Positions 12,060 to 24,016 of a stretch of DNA of 64,000 nt are shown one piece after another. Each line of letters opens with the position of its first letter. Within the stretch, counting starts at the first letter, position 1. The stretch is from NCBI GenBank assembly GCA_006176705.1, contig QRFJ01004878.1, positions 47,443 through 111,442 on the forward strand, given 5' to 3'. The translations under genes were made by a program, and so were the position numbers. Under the pieces are notes generated by a model. That model did no database searches. It was not told where the DNA came from and saw nothing but the letters and a program-made list of their open reading frames with translations. Source of the DNA: Cocos nucifera. Lineage: Eukaryota; Streptophyta; Magnoliopsida; Arecales; Arecaceae.

Positions 12060-12690
12060 ACTGAAATATCTATACAGGACCAGACCAAGAAGATAAAGTC
12101 CGATAAGAGTCAAGCTGAATGCTTATTTTGCAAGAAATGGGAGCACTAAAAAAAAAATTATTCTCGATACATTGCCTCCTTGGATCCAAACAGGCTGAGA
12201 AAGAAGCAAGCTATTGCTGGGCAAAATATTTATATGATAACTCCTTGCAATTTCTCTATTTATGATATAAGTGACTGGGTATTGGACATCGGTAGCCCTT
12301 ACCACATTGGCAATTCATTGCAGGGATTGCAGGTCAGTAGGAGATTCGAGCAAGGTGAGAGATTTCTGAATGTTGGAGATGGAAGACCAGTTTTAGTTCT
12401 AGCATTAGAAATCTTGAAACTTATATTTGAGTTTCATACTATTATTCATAGTGATTATCACTTTTGTCCTAGTTTTCTTTTGAATATCATTTCTGTAGGC
12501 CTTTTAGCCAAAGACAATTATAAAATTTTAATAAAAAAAGAATTTTATAATGTCATTATGAATGGTATTACTATATTCTCTAGATATTTGAACAATGGTG
12601 TATGCATGCTATCACAACCTATTAATATAGTCTATTACACTGGTAAGCACCCTAGATTAGATAGTGTGTCTGATATCTACTTATGACACT
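12060..12690 (+). pseudogene. Copia element B zinc knuckle and protease (decayed)
   Basis: After the gag tail comes a CLFCKKWEH block at about 12119. It is a CX2CX4HX4C knuckle whose glycine is now glutamate and whose last cysteine is tyrosine. Then an open stretch (12180-12686) contains the aspartic protease motif VLDIGSPYHI at about 12280, in which the usual D-S/T-G reads D-I-G. It ends just ahead of the pre-integrase domain. Frames are broken by a stop near 12147, so this part is not continuous with gag. Confidence 0.7.
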
Positions 12691-13560
12691 GTAAGCTAGG
12701 TCACACTAATAAGAATAGAATAAATAGGTTGACTCAAAAGAGAATTTTTGAAGCCAGTGATTGTGAATCACTTCCAACCTGTGAATCTTATCTTCTTGAA
12801 AAATTGACCAAGTCATCTTTTACTGAAAAAAAATGAGAGAGCCACTAAGCTCTTAGATTTAGTACATACTGATGTATGTAGATCTATAAGCACTAGTACT
12901 AGAGGTGAATATCTCCACTTCATTATTTTCATAGATGATCTATCCATATATGGATATATATATCTGATGAAATATAAGTCGGATTCATTTGAAATATTCA
13001 AATAATTCTGAAATAAAATAGAAAAATAAGCTGGAAAGAGTATTAAAACTCTTCAATCTGATCGAGAAGGAGAATACCTTTCTGGTGAGTTTCTCACATA
13101 TCTAGGAGAGAATAGAATTCTCTTCCAATGGACTCCTTTAGGAACACCACAGCATAATGGTGTGTCTGAAAGGAGGAATCAGACTCTGTTAGACATGGTC
13201 CGATCCATGATGAATTTTATCAGCTTGCTGATATCCTTTTGGGGATATGCACTCAAAATGGCTTGCTATCTTTTAAATAAAATTTCAAGTAAATCTGTAA
13301 TGAAAACTCCATATGAGATATAGACAGGGTGTAAGCCAGTACTTTCACACCTTAGGGTCTGGGGGTGCCCGACTTATGTGAAATGGTTAATCATAGATAA
13401 ACTTAGATCTAGGTCTAATAAGTGCACATTCATAGGATACCCAAAAGAGGCTAAATGATATATTTTCTACCATGCTAATGAAAAAAGTATTCGTCAGCCT
13501 TAAGACAATCTTTATAGAAAAGAAGTTTCTTGATGAAGGAACCGTTGCCTCTAAGATTGA
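12690..13560 (+). pseudogene. Copia element B integrase (decayed)
   Basis: A CESLPTCES zinc-binding segment near 12770 precedes the integrase core. Visible core motifs are VHTDVC near 12860 (first catalytic Asp), FIIFIDDLSIYGYIYL near 12921 (the IDD Asp) and the glutamate-bearing NGVSERRNQTLLDM near 13160. Then comes the C-terminal SHLRVWGCPTYVKW block near 13348 and FIGYPKEAK near 13430. Stops at about 13004, 13030 and 13321 and several frameshifts inactivate it. The enzyme would join the element cDNA to host DNA. Confidence 0.8.
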
Positions 13561-15298
13561 ACTTAATGAAGTTCAACAGGTAGAAAGACCGACATCAGTA
13601 GCTGAACCTGAATTAAATTTGATTAGATCAAATTCGGAGCTCAATATACTTGCACCATTAAGACAATTCGGTAGAGTACCGCATCAATCGGATAGATACT
13701 ATAGTTTCTTGATCCAAAATGGTGATCCTATCAAACTCGATGAGAACATATGATGAGGATCCAATCACCTATATGGATGCAATGCAGAGATATGATTCTG
13801 GGAAATGGCTTGAGGTCATGAAATTTAAGATGGAGTCCATGAAGGACAATGATATGTGGACATTAGTTGATCCACCTGAAGGAGTTAAATCCATTAGGTG
13901 TAAATGGATCTTCAAGAGGAAGAGAGATGCAAATGAAAAGGTGGAGACCTATAAAGCTCGTCTGATTGTCGAGGGATATCATCAATGTTATGGTATTGAC
14001 TATGATGAGATATTCTTTCTTCTGGTAATGCTCAAATCCATTCGAATAATGCTTGTGATAGCTGCCCATCTGGATGATGAGATTTGGCAGATGGATGTAA
14101 AGACAGCTTTTCTGAATGGAGAGCTAACCGAAGAGGTGTATATGATGCAACTTAAGGGGTTCACATCCATAGATGAGTCCAAGATGTGCAAGCTTTAAAG
14201 AATCATTTATGGATTGAAGCAAGCATCTCGAAGTTGGAACATGCATTTTGATAAGATAATCAAATTATATATGGCTTCATTAAGAACGAAAAAGAGCCCT
14301 GCATTTATAAATGGGCAAATAGTCCGATAATGGTATTCCTTGTTTTGTACATGGATGACATTCTCTTAATCAAGAATAACATCCCCGCACTGCAAGAAAT
14401 AAAAAATTTGGTTGTCATCTCAATTCTCCATGAAGGACTTGGGTGAAGCATCCTACATCCTAGGGATGAAGATCTATAGGAATAGATTTAAGAGGATACT
14501 TGGATTATCCTAGTCCACGTACATAGAAACTATGCTGAAGAGGTTCAGCATGAAGAATTCCAAAAAAAGCTATCTTTCGATAGATCATGAAATTTTTCTC
14601 TCTAAGAAGGATTGTCTGACAACTCCTAAAGAGAGAGAGCGTATGAGTAAAGTCTCATATGCTTCGGTCATAGAATCTATCATGTACGCCATGACATGTA
14701 TGATTTCAGATGTGGCATACTTAATAGGAGTAGTGAGTAGATACCAATCTAATCCAAGAGAAAATCACTGGAAGGTGGTGAAAGCCATCCTTAAGTATTT
14801 GAGAAATACTAAGAACCAATGATTGATTTATGGTGAGTCAGATCTAAAACTTATAGGGTTTACTTATTCTATCTTTCAATCTAACTATGATGATAGTAGA
14901 AGCATGTTGGATTATATCTTTACCCTAAATGATGAAGCCATTTGCTGGAAGAGTTCCAAGCAGCATACTGTGGCAGACTCTATATGCGAGGTAGAGTACA
15001 TTGCAGCATCGGATGCTATGAAAAAAATTATGTGGCTAAGAAAATTCATCATTGAGCTCAAAATAGCACCCTCACTTAATGGTTCGGTCCTGCTCTACTA
15101 TGATAGCACTGGTGCCATTGCTCAGGCAAATGAACCAAAAGCACACCAACGAACTAAGCACATACTACGCCGCTTCCACCATATCTGAAAGATCGTGGAT
15201 CGAGATGATGTCGACTTTCAAAAAATCGATGAGAAGAAAAATCTGGCCGACCCCTTCACTAAAGTCCTAGTGATAAAGGAGTTAAACAACCATAAGTC
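13561..15298 (+). pseudogene. Copia element B reverse transcriptase and RNase H (decayed)
   Basis: The reverse transcriptase begins after a linker near 13719 with ...VDPPEGVKSIRCKWIFKRKR. It carries QMDVKTAFLNGE near 14088 (first catalytic Asp) and a LYMDDILL version of the YVDD box near 14346, in a different frame. RNase H follows at about 14823-15290, with SICEVEYIAASDA and a LLYYDSTGAIAQ block. The final residues SYVEWL run into the polypurine tract. At least three frameshifts and several stops separate the ORF pieces (13719-14198, 14532-14822, 14823-15188). Confidence 0.85.
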
Positions 15299-15334
15299 AA
15301 AAATGGATATTAGATCCTATGTCGAGTGGCTTTA

Positions 15335-15348
15335 GGATAAGTGGGAGT
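15335..15348 (+). other. Polypurine tract of element B
   Basis: The purine-rich ggataagtgggagt lies immediately before the 3' LTR. Elements A and C belong to the same family, and in D the homologous tract is gacaagtgggagat. Confidence 0.75.
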
Positions 15349-17833
15349 TGTTGAAAAATATGTTCCAAAGTCAATCATCAGCCTGTTGATGGTTGTGCTA
15401 TCTTGTAATTATAATTAATTTAACATTGAAAAAAATAAATATTTTGATATTTTTATCATAAAGTCTACATCTTCTAATGAACTCCATTATTGTGATGAAG
15501 TTCTTAGGATTATTTAGTTTCGATAAAGAGAGAATTTATCGATTAGTCTTTAAATAGTTCATGACCAAATGATATATTGTTAATTAGGACGACAGCGTTT
15601 ATCGAGCATAGATCATTGTATGCCATATAGATTGATTATTCTCTTAACCAAGAAGTATAGAGATACTGATATGGCATACAGGTGAGATATAAGGATACAT
15701 CATCACTAAATGTGATCAACTCTAGAGCATTCTACTATCAAGAATTACTCTGATGGGATATACGTATAAATATCCCTTAGACCTGAGATCACCTTAGTGG
15801 CTTGCAAGCAACTCACTGTATTTTGGTATCGGACTAATTAAATTTTTAATTGAGTAACAAAAGGTTTCTGTTTACTTGCAAAGTTGATGGGCGATCAAGA
15901 TGGAATTAACCACTCCAAGAGTTGGAGAAAAATGCATCATTGTATTTCAATATAGCAAAACCTTGGCCAGGATAATCCATGAGATGGATTTGATATTTTG
16001 AAATACAATGTAGATGATCTAATCAGGATTGATAGCTAAACTCTGAGGTGTCCTACAAGCATTTAGGTCAAGGGAATAAATTATATGGAAACTATATCCA
16101 AATGGGTTTTAAAGATGTTGTTCTATACATTCGACCTATCCGACCATTGGGTATCATTGCTAGATGGTCACTTTGATTGGTATAAAAATTTATTTCTATG
16201 CTATTGGCTTATATTTGAACCTATGGGATCACAAACATAAAAGGTCTCGATCTTATTAGATGGTTGATAGATGATTAAGGATCGTTCTAGGGTTGAATAA
16301 TTAATATGATTTATGTTTAACCTAGTGCAAGTGTTGCAGGAGTATCAATTAGTAATTAGATTACTAATTAGCTTAATTTGATTAAGTCAAAGGACTAAGA
16401 TTAAATTTAATTAAATATAATTTTATTAGATTTGGTTTGGGCTTGATTAGATTAAGTCCAATTAATTTATTGGATGAGCCAATTGCAAGGAAGAACTAGT
16501 CCTAGTTCAATTAGAACTTTTATGAACCCAATCTCTAATTTAATTAAAAATTAAATTTAAATTAAATCTAATTTAATCTAATTTAATTAGGTTCATAATT
16601 AGACTAAAACCTATTCTAATTGAGTTGAATAAATTCTAATTTTATTTGGTCCAAAAATCAAGTTAGACCAAGTTAAATTGGAAGTTCTAATGTGACTAGG
16701 ACTTCCCTCCTTGCGCCATATAACCTCTCACGCCCCCCACGCCCATTTTTTTGGAGAATTGCATGAAGACTCCTCACACCAAAGAATCCCATGCATGCCC
16801 GTTGCTCCTCTTTCTTTCTTACATGGTAGTGTATAGTGGACCAAGTCAAAGAAGGGAGTAAGTTTAGATTTGAAATTCTATAAGATAAAATTTTAAGAAA
16901 GCCCAACCCCATTCCTTTGTGCCGCCCACTCCCTGATTTCTCTCTGGTTTTCCATGGTGTAAAGGGAGAAGTTTTGTGTGCCAAAGGCTGTGGTCCATGC
17001 CTTGAAAAAAGGAAGGGGCACCCAAGTATTGGGCGCCCCAAATCTTGCCTTATTTGGACAACCCTTGCTAGGTATTTGACCTAAACAAAGATTGTTCCAT
17101 ATCTATTTATAAAAAGAAAATTAGGGCATGGTTTTTTGGGTCCTTTTCAGAGCTAAGAGAGGGCTTTTGGGGCATGGGAAAACTTGGGAGAGAAAGGCCT
17201 TGGGAGTGGGGTTTTGAGAAGATACAAGTCCAAGTGTCTTGGTGAGAGAAATAAAGAAGAAGAAGGGCTCTTCTTCTAGGGTTATTTTCTTTTACCTCTT
17301 CCTCTTCCCTTTTGTGATTTTTGAGAGGTGTCTCTACTTCACATATCTCTTCTTTTCCTTCTAAAAATTAGAAAATCCAAGATTTGAAGAAGAAGAATCC
17401 AGATCAACCATCAAAAGAAGGATCAACATAGTACTAGCATACTATGCTGATTTCCATCCATCGAACTTCTGATCGATGATCGAGGGCTCGTGTGGACATC
17501 TTGTAGAGGCCGGACATGTGTATAGCTTGGACCAATAACCTTAGCCCTAGATCAGTGAATTAAGGAACTCAGCTTGCAAAGGTAAGGATAACATGATCTT
17601 CTTCTTTCATATCTAGATTTGATCTAGAGTAGTTATGTTGTTGATATGATCAATATGAAATCTCATATTTTAATTTTTGATTTAAAAGTATGCTTAAATC
17701 ATGTAATAGGATCCTAGATCTAGGGATTTTTCTTATATTATTTATGAATTAATATAATTAATCTATCTCTTTCGCTGCATGTTTTGAAATAGTTTCAAGA
17801 TCTAATCCTAAAACCCTAGATTTGTTTCCTTCA
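15349..17833 (+). repeat. 3' LTR of element B
   Basis: It starts tgttgaaaaatatg and ends tttccttca, length 2485 bp, homologous to 6969-9431. It is followed by the second copy of the target duplication and then by gag sequence of element A. Confidence 0.9.
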
Positions 17834-17838
17834 AGCAA
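17834..17838. repeat. Target site duplication of element B, right copy (agcaa)
   Basis: It matches 6964-6968, and the minus-strand gag of element A resumes here. Confidence 0.9.
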
Positions 17839-18323
17839 GGAGTTCAGTATGGCATCTTTCCCAAGTTACTCATGCAAGAAAAAGTCGAGCTTGCTCAGGC
17901 ACTCAATTTACTTGATCATTATAATACATGATCAATAACTGATGCCCCATCTCTTATCCAGGCATTAAAGATAGCACAACCAGTCTTATGCCTCTAAACA
18001 TCGTCGGGAGTGCCAAAGGACTCATTCAACATTTGAAGTATATCCTCTGGCTGAGTATTATTAAACCTGCAACTGAACTCATTGCTCATAACCACTAGCA
18101 TAATGCAATGAACCATGGTTCGATCATTAAGCTACTTCTAGTAAGTGTCTCGAACCATCTCACATGCATTCGAAGCTAGCTTCTTAGGTGCCGAATTTGT
18201 CAAAATATATAGAATCTCCTTATGCTCTAGGACAATCTTGAATTTTTTATACGAACTATCGAAATAAGATTCCTTTAACTTATCACTATCCAACAGTGAT
18301 TGGAGTGATAGAGTAGTGGCCAT
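17839..18323 (-). pseudogene. Copia element A gag, 5' part (decayed)
   Basis: On the minus strand the ATG at 18323 opens MATTLSLQSLLDSDKLKES, an N-terminus shared with element C (MATFLSLQLLLDNDKL). The first ORF ends at 18138 in a premature stop. Gag homology continues in other frames to 17839, where element B interrupted it. The 3' half of this gag is at 6780-6968. The protein is a Copia-type capsid precursor. Confidence 0.8.
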
Positions 18324-19624
18324 AACTACACAAAAGAAAAACCAAAAGCCTAATTAGTATATGAATTATTAAGCCTAAAGACTTGAACTTTTATCTAAAG
18401 ATTCTCCCACTATTTTATATAAATTGGTAGCCTCTACCTCTAATTCAAGAAATTACCTTAATTTCTTAGTGGAAACTAGAATCCACACAGGCTGAACATA
18501 AGTCCAACTTTGGCCGATCAACCTATGTGCATCATGGGTAGGTTCTAAATCAATTATTTCTCTAAATAATTTCTAGCAATTAATTTTTCCCCAAATACCT
18601 ATTCAATAGGCTTTGGTCTCCACTAAAAAGATTTGGTTTGGTCCAACCATTAACATGACCATACTTGATGCATCTAACCAATGAATAATTCTGCCCGACT
18701 TTGATCGGCTAACCTAACCACCCATCAGGAAGACATGATCAACTTATCATATTATAAATGATAATTTAATAACCGATAAGCATCAGGCCTTTGAGCCTCC
18801 AATGATTATCAAACTAATAGATCCATTATTACTCAACTTAATGGGAGGCTATGATCTAGTTATCACCATAACTATTTTATTTTTAAGGATCTAATAATTT
18901 AGAAAATTTGGTTAACATATTTTAAGAGAAGAGAAAAGACTGACCAGCTAATCATGATTCTTCCACTAACTTTACCAAGTTAGATCAAAGAAGACTAAAG
19001 ATAAGTCGGTCCAAGGGCACCTAAATTGGTCATGTTGATTTACCTAATTGACATGGATTAGCTGGAATCATTAAGTGATCTAATCAAAATCTAATCAACC
19101 ATATTAGCCAGGTAAGTGAGATTAGTAAAAGGGATATGCCATTAACTTGCCATAGATCGAATCTATGAGAGTAGCACCCAATTAAAATCATTGATCAAGA
19201 CTGCCAGACTTATCTTAGACACCAATTGATTAATTAGTTTCAATTTGATTAACCTAGTAATCCAGGCTCGACCACTAAGCAACAATCATGTCCATTTGGT
19301 TCAATTAAAGATATGAACTTAACCAACTATAATTATTTCAATTGATCTGGAGTATCCTTGACCTAATTTAAATCAATATTTAGTTAGATTTGATCAACTA
19401 CTCTTATTAAGTCCATTCTTTAATTCTATCCTTAGGTCTAACCCAATTAATAGATCTGATTAATACTAAACCATTAATCCATATGTTATGCAATTATCTT
19501 AGGATCTTTAATTCATAATTCTAGATCCTAACAAAACAACTCTTAATTCTTAACTAAGTATAAGATTGATGAGTTGGGGTTCGATATATAAAATAATTTT
19601 AAAATTTTATAAAATATTTTTATA

Positions 19625-19627
<3 letters not shown>

Positions 19628-19692
<65 letters not shown>
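19628..19692. repeat. (AT)n microsatellite in the leader of element A
   Basis: About 32 AT dinucleotides. Neither of the other family members (B, C) has the expansion at this position. Confidence 0.95.
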
Positions 19693-19694
<2 letters not shown>

Positions 19695-19705
19695 CTATCT
19701 ACTAA

Positions 19706-19826
19706 ATGGATCGACTCATTTTAGAAATGGATCGGCTCATTTTAGGCTATGGATTGACTCATGATAGGCAATGGGTCAACTCATCACATGGTTCGAATCA
19801 TGGATTAACTCATGGGTCGACTCATC
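19706..19826. repeat. Degenerate short tandem repeat atggrtcgactcat
   Basis: Six or seven copies of a 14-base motif close to atggatcgactcat occur at spacings of roughly 20-22 bases, with a few substitutions each. The cluster follows the AT microsatellite directly. I saw no counterpart in the leaders of B, C or D. Confidence 0.8.
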
Positions 19827-20190
19827 ATATGAACAACAACTAATTGCATGTTTTAATCAAAAAATTATGCATAATATAGAAATTAAACCATGAATCTATT
19901 TTAGATCTAATCTAAATATATTTATGATTATAATTTTTAAATTAAAATAATTTTAAATGAAAAATTCTTTTATTATTCATCTTCATGGATAAGTTCACAA
20001 TGGCATCCCTACATGCCAAAAGAGATCCTCATCGAATGGAAGGAGATGGCTTTTAAACCATTCTTTCTCTTATGACTGGACAGCATGGTGACTCACCCAA
20101 TTTGATTCCTAAGCTAATCAGATATTAAAACATATCAAATATGTTAAAACTTAGATTTCTAAATAGCATATATATCATATCATTTGACCT

Positions 20191-20205
20191 AGGCTCTGAT
20201 ACCAA
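20191..20205 (-). other. Primer binding site of element A
   Basis: Read on the minus strand it is ttggtatcagagcct, an exact match to the usual plant initiator methionine tRNA site, immediately next to the LTR end. Confidence 0.85.
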
Positions 20206-22492
20206 TGATGGAAAACTACGGGGATTTCTAGCATGCATTTTGAAAATTTTTTGAAATATGTATAATAACAGCAAAAGACAAGATTAATCTAACTAATCTA
20301 AGTACGTTGATAATTTAATTAAAATGACCCTACTCTAGGATCATGGCATGATATATAAGCATATAGAAAATCTGAAGATATTAAGCAGTAAATCCTATTT
20401 ATTACTCTACTCATGCTCAGAACACAATACTTAAGTATGGATAGATGATCTCCATAATTGAAATCCATGGACTAGGGCATCCCTCATCATGATTCAGCCT
20501 CTACGGATCATCCACACAAGGCTTCAAATCTTGGTTAGCTTCTCCAGAGTGCTAGCTCCTTGTTGGAACCTTCGATGGCTGATTTTGATCAATTTCGATT
20601 GATCTCATTCTTTCAATCACCAAATTCTCTAGAAGACCAAAAAGAACACTAGGGAGAATGAGAAATATATCTAGAAGTTTGATGGAGATGTGACACTCAC
20701 AGCTCTCGATCTTACTTTTCGAATCCTAGATCGAAAAACTAGGGCAGCACACACCCAAAACCCTAAGCGCTATCTCTCTGGATTTTTTTCTTGGGAAAAA
20801 CTTAGGTTTCACATGCAAAAAGGTTAGAGTTTCATGCTCAGAAAGAGAACTTATTTATGGTGCATGCCTCCTTTCTCATTCCTATTTGAAATGGGGGACA
20901 ACGTTTGAATGGCAAGGGAATGGATAGAGATAAGAATGAGTTGGTTTCTCATCCAAATTCAAATCACATTTGAGTTTAAATACTAACCAAATCTCCCTTA
21001 TCCACATGGGGAGTGAAGAGAAGGGGCGTGAGGCATCTAGGGCATGTTCATTCCATCGAGAATCTAAATTCTCATGGAGAAAAAAAAAAGGGTGGTGGTC
21101 AAAGGGTCAAAGCGCCAGGGAGAGTCCAATTCATTTGGACTTCAGGTTTTATCCAATTAAGTCTCCAACCAAACACATTTGGCTAGACCCAATTAGACTA
21201 GAATAAATCTAATCAAATTAGGCTTAAACCACCTTAACTAAATTCTAATTAAATTTAGAATTAGTTGAGCTCAAGCCCTGATCAAATTAGTGACCAATCT
21301 TCCTGAGCAATTAGGTCATCTTATAACTTAATCTAGTCCCATCCAATTGAATTCAATTCAATTAGACTTGAACCAAAACTCATTACTCAATTAAATTAAG
21401 TTAATCAATAATATAATTGCTAATTAATTATTATATAGAGTCTCAATCTAATGGGACTCAAAATAATAAAGTTCTAACCTAGTGGAACTCTTAATCATAG
21501 AGTCCCATACCGTTAGAACTCTCGATCATAGAGTTCCAGTCTAGTGGAACTCTAGATTAGCCATCAGATCATATAGGTACCTCTATTGTGTGTGATCCCA
21601 TATGTTCTAACCTAAGTTGGTAGCATGAAAATAAATTTCTATACCAATCCATGTGACCATCTAGTAATAGTATCCGATGTCTGGATAGATCGAATAGTCG
21701 CAACACAATATTTAGAACCTACTAGAATATGATTATTGTATAATTCATCTCTTTAACCTTCACATTTAGGATGACTAAGAGTTAAACTATCAACTCTGGA
21801 TAAGTTCATCCATAATGTGTCTCAACCTAATTAGCCCTATGACTCCTCACAAGGGCTATCTTGGCCAAGATTTTGCTAAATTAAAATACAATACAACACA
21901 TCTCCTAAAATCAAGAGTGGTCAATTCCATCTTGACTCACATCCTGACTTTATAAGTACTTGACTATGCATAGAAATCTTTCATCATTAAATTAGAAATT
22001 CAAATAGTCCAACACTAAAGCATAGTAAGTTGCTTGTAAGTCACCATGGTAATCTCAAATCGTAGGGACACTTATACCCATATCCTTTCAGAGCAAATCT
22101 TGATAGTAGAATGCTTCGAAGTTGGTCATATTCAGTATAAATATATCCCTACATCTTACCTGCATGCCATAGTATCTCCACACTTCTTGGTTAAGAGAAT
22201 ATCCAACACATATGGCACACAATGACCTATACCCGATATAGCTATCATCCTTATAATAGCATATCATTTGATCATGAACATGTTTAAGGACTAAGTAATA
22301 AATTCTTCTTTATCAATTTTAAATAGTCGTAAGGACTTCATTACAACATAGGAGTTCATAAAAGAAGGTGCACAACTTGTGATGAGGAAAACCAAAATAA
22401 CATTTTATTCATAAACAACTCATATACAATTTACATAAATAAATTCAACCATCAACAAGCTGATGATTAACTTTGGAATATAATTTTCAATA
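20206..22492 (-). repeat. 5' LTR of element A
   Basis: On the minus strand it runs from tattgaaaattatattcc (TG decayed to TA) to ccatca, length about 2.29 kb. The start resembles the LTR of element B (tgttgaaaaatatattcc). The matching 3' LTR is absent from the window because the element is truncated at 5078. Plus-strand sequence right of 22492 is CACTA transposase. Confidence 0.8.
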
Positions 22493-23037
22493 ATAGTGTC
22501 ATTCTATTTAAGTGCCAATGATTTCGATAACAATAATAGTATGATGGTTGATCTACGGTATAGATTTGTTGAAATCAAACATGGATCAAATGCTTATGTC
22601 AACAGGCCATTTATGGTAGCTCAATAAGCTACTCAAGTATATTATACTAATTTTTCATCAAGGAAGAGAGGAAGAAAAGATTAGTGGGCTATATGTTGAG
22701 TTAAGTCTTGAGCCGTTCATTACGTTCTCGAAGAAAAAGAAGAGCCTCAATTATCAGAATACTTTTAGAAGGATGAAATATTAGAAATTCATCAGTCTTT
22801 AATAGATGTCAAGTTGGATGCTCCAGAAATTCTCATACATGATGGCTAACATATAGAGGTAGACCCAACTAATTTCGTTTTAAAGAACAATCCTATCCAA
22901 GAAGGGAAAGAAGAGGAAGAAGAAGAACTGAAAGAAGAGGAAGAGGTGGAAGAAGAGAAAGAAGTGGAAGAAGAGAAAAAATCAGAAGAAGAATCTGAAA
23001 GATACCAAACATCTTAAGAGATTGATGAGTAGTACTA
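22493..23037 (+). pseudogene. CACTA (En/Spm) TNP2-type transposase, C-terminal part (decayed)
   Basis: The first codons to the right of element A read NSVILFKCQWF, then in other frames VDLRYRFVEIKHGS, TQVYYTNFSSRKRGRKD and, after a stop, WAIC. This is the order seen near the C-terminus of plant TNP2 transposases (VLFKC.W, ..YK...P., QVYY, DWW.V). The frame then runs into a long E/K-rich tail at 22900-23020. TNP2 is the DNA-cutting transposase of CACTA elements. Stops and at least two frameshifts break it. The N-terminal bulk of the gene, which should lie left of element A, is missing. The assignment uses recalled family motifs. Confidence 0.65.
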
Positions 23038-24016
23038 AGTACATAATCCTTGAATTATTTTAATTATTTATTTTCATCATTTTAAATCTTGCATTACCAT
23101 TCATAATTATAAAATTAATTTAATAAATTTATTTATTTTTATTTTTAGAGATTATACATCATATCTTCTAGAGATCGGAATCATGCTAGCCGAGGATAGA
23201 TCTCTCGAGGAGAGCGATCATGCGGCTAGCTTGCATGGTTCTATATCTCTCATACCAGATGATAAACTCTAACACTTTAAATATTTTTACTTATGTTATT
23301 TTATTATTTGCTAACTAATATAATATTCTTTATATTAGATATTTTGCACTCAAGTTTGGATGATAGGGGTTCACCAGTGATCCCATAGTTACATGCAGCA
23401 ACGACTGGCTCTCAGACACAGAGTCATTGTTAAGGACCCACCCAACTCGCGGTACCTCTAACTAGACCAAAGGATAAAGAGCTCATCCATATTTAGAGCC
23501 ACTTATAAGTACTATAGCTTCAATTAATATGTTTAAAATTTAGCCATTCTAAAGTTAACATTTATTTTTTAAAATCAATTTTACAGCATGTTTAGAGAGT
23601 CTGAAGTATCTCATGAGATTCATTCGATGCTTGATGCTAGGGTCGATGAATGAGTTCTCTAGCTGGCCGTTTAGAGCTCATGATGCATCCTGAAAGATAT
23701 TTTGGATAAGTTAGAAATATTTAATTTTTAAGTTTACTGTAGGTTTGTATTCTATTTATTAATACATGATTGCTTCTACTTACAAGAGTACTATCGATTC
23801 AAAACTCATTAGGATGAAGAGGTTGGTCATCGAACCTTCGAGAAGTTGGCTATGTGAAGGTTTTGGGATGGTCTGTATAGCCTTCAGTAGTCCACCATCG
23901 AGCATTCTGATTTTTAGTCACCATTAGACTAGAGGTCTTGTAGGGATCAATGGATGCAGACGAATGTATGGAAGGCCTTCTATGACCAGTAGAGTAGCAA
24001 GGAGTACTCCAATAAG
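23038..24016 (+). pseudogene. CACTA second gene, left part (Transposase_24-like, decayed)
   Basis: Several exon-like GC-richer blocks separated by AT-rich intron-like stretches occur here (about 23160-23270, 23340-23520, 23590-23700, 23810-24010). The last contains WMQTNVWKAFYDQ and, after a stop, SSKEYSNK, which resembles the part of the Ptta/En/Spm plant transposase family before its conserved GGS block. The homologous continuation is at 47213. No intact frame exists. Assignment is tentative and leans on position between TNP2 and the CACTA terminus. Confidence 0.4.
24012..24016. repeat. Probable target duplication of element C, left copy (ataag)
   Basis: It matches gtaag at 47213-47217 in four of five bases. 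Joining the two flanks brings the two halves of the CACTA second gene together. Confidence 0.6.

Larger units (their letters stand above)
6969..17833 (+). mobile_element. Copia element B, full length, plus strand
   Basis: This is a complete 10.9-kb LTR retrotransposon with two LTRs (6969-9431 and 15349-17833), TG...CA ends, a 5-bp target duplication, a primer binding site for initiator methionine tRNA, a leader of about 1.9 kb, gag, protease, integrase, reverse transcriptase, RNase H and a polypurine tract. Integrase precedes reverse transcriptase, which defines Copia. All ORFs carry stops or frameshifts, so the copy is dead. It has inserted into the gag of element A, a member of the same family. 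LTR copies differ mainly by transitions; I counted 3 differences in the first 60 bases. Confidence 0.9.
18324..20190 (-). other. Untranslated leader of element A
   Basis: This is about 1.9 kb of noncoding leader between primer site and gag. It has the conserved module at 19107-19223 (reverse complement of ggtgtctaagataagtct ... tctcacttacctggc) and a probable 3' splice site, ttttcttttgtgtag, ending at 18326 just ahead of the gag ATG. Two local expansions are seen only in this copy: an (AT)n microsatellite and a short cluster of atggrtcgactcat repeats. Confidence 0.5.
5078..22492 (-). mobile_element. Copia element A (minus strand), 3'-truncated, interrupted by element B
   Basis: In its own orientation the element runs from a 5' LTR (22492-20206) through primer binding site, leader, gag, protease, integrase and the linker before reverse transcriptase. 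It stops abruptly at 5078: reverse transcriptase, RNase H and the 3' LTR are missing. Element B (6969-17833) interrupts its gag. The coding order and sequence match element C closely, so both belong to one family. Its 5' LTR end joins CACTA transposase sequence at 22493, which shows A landed in that element. The loss at 5078 is a deletion or recombination junction. Confidence 0.8.
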
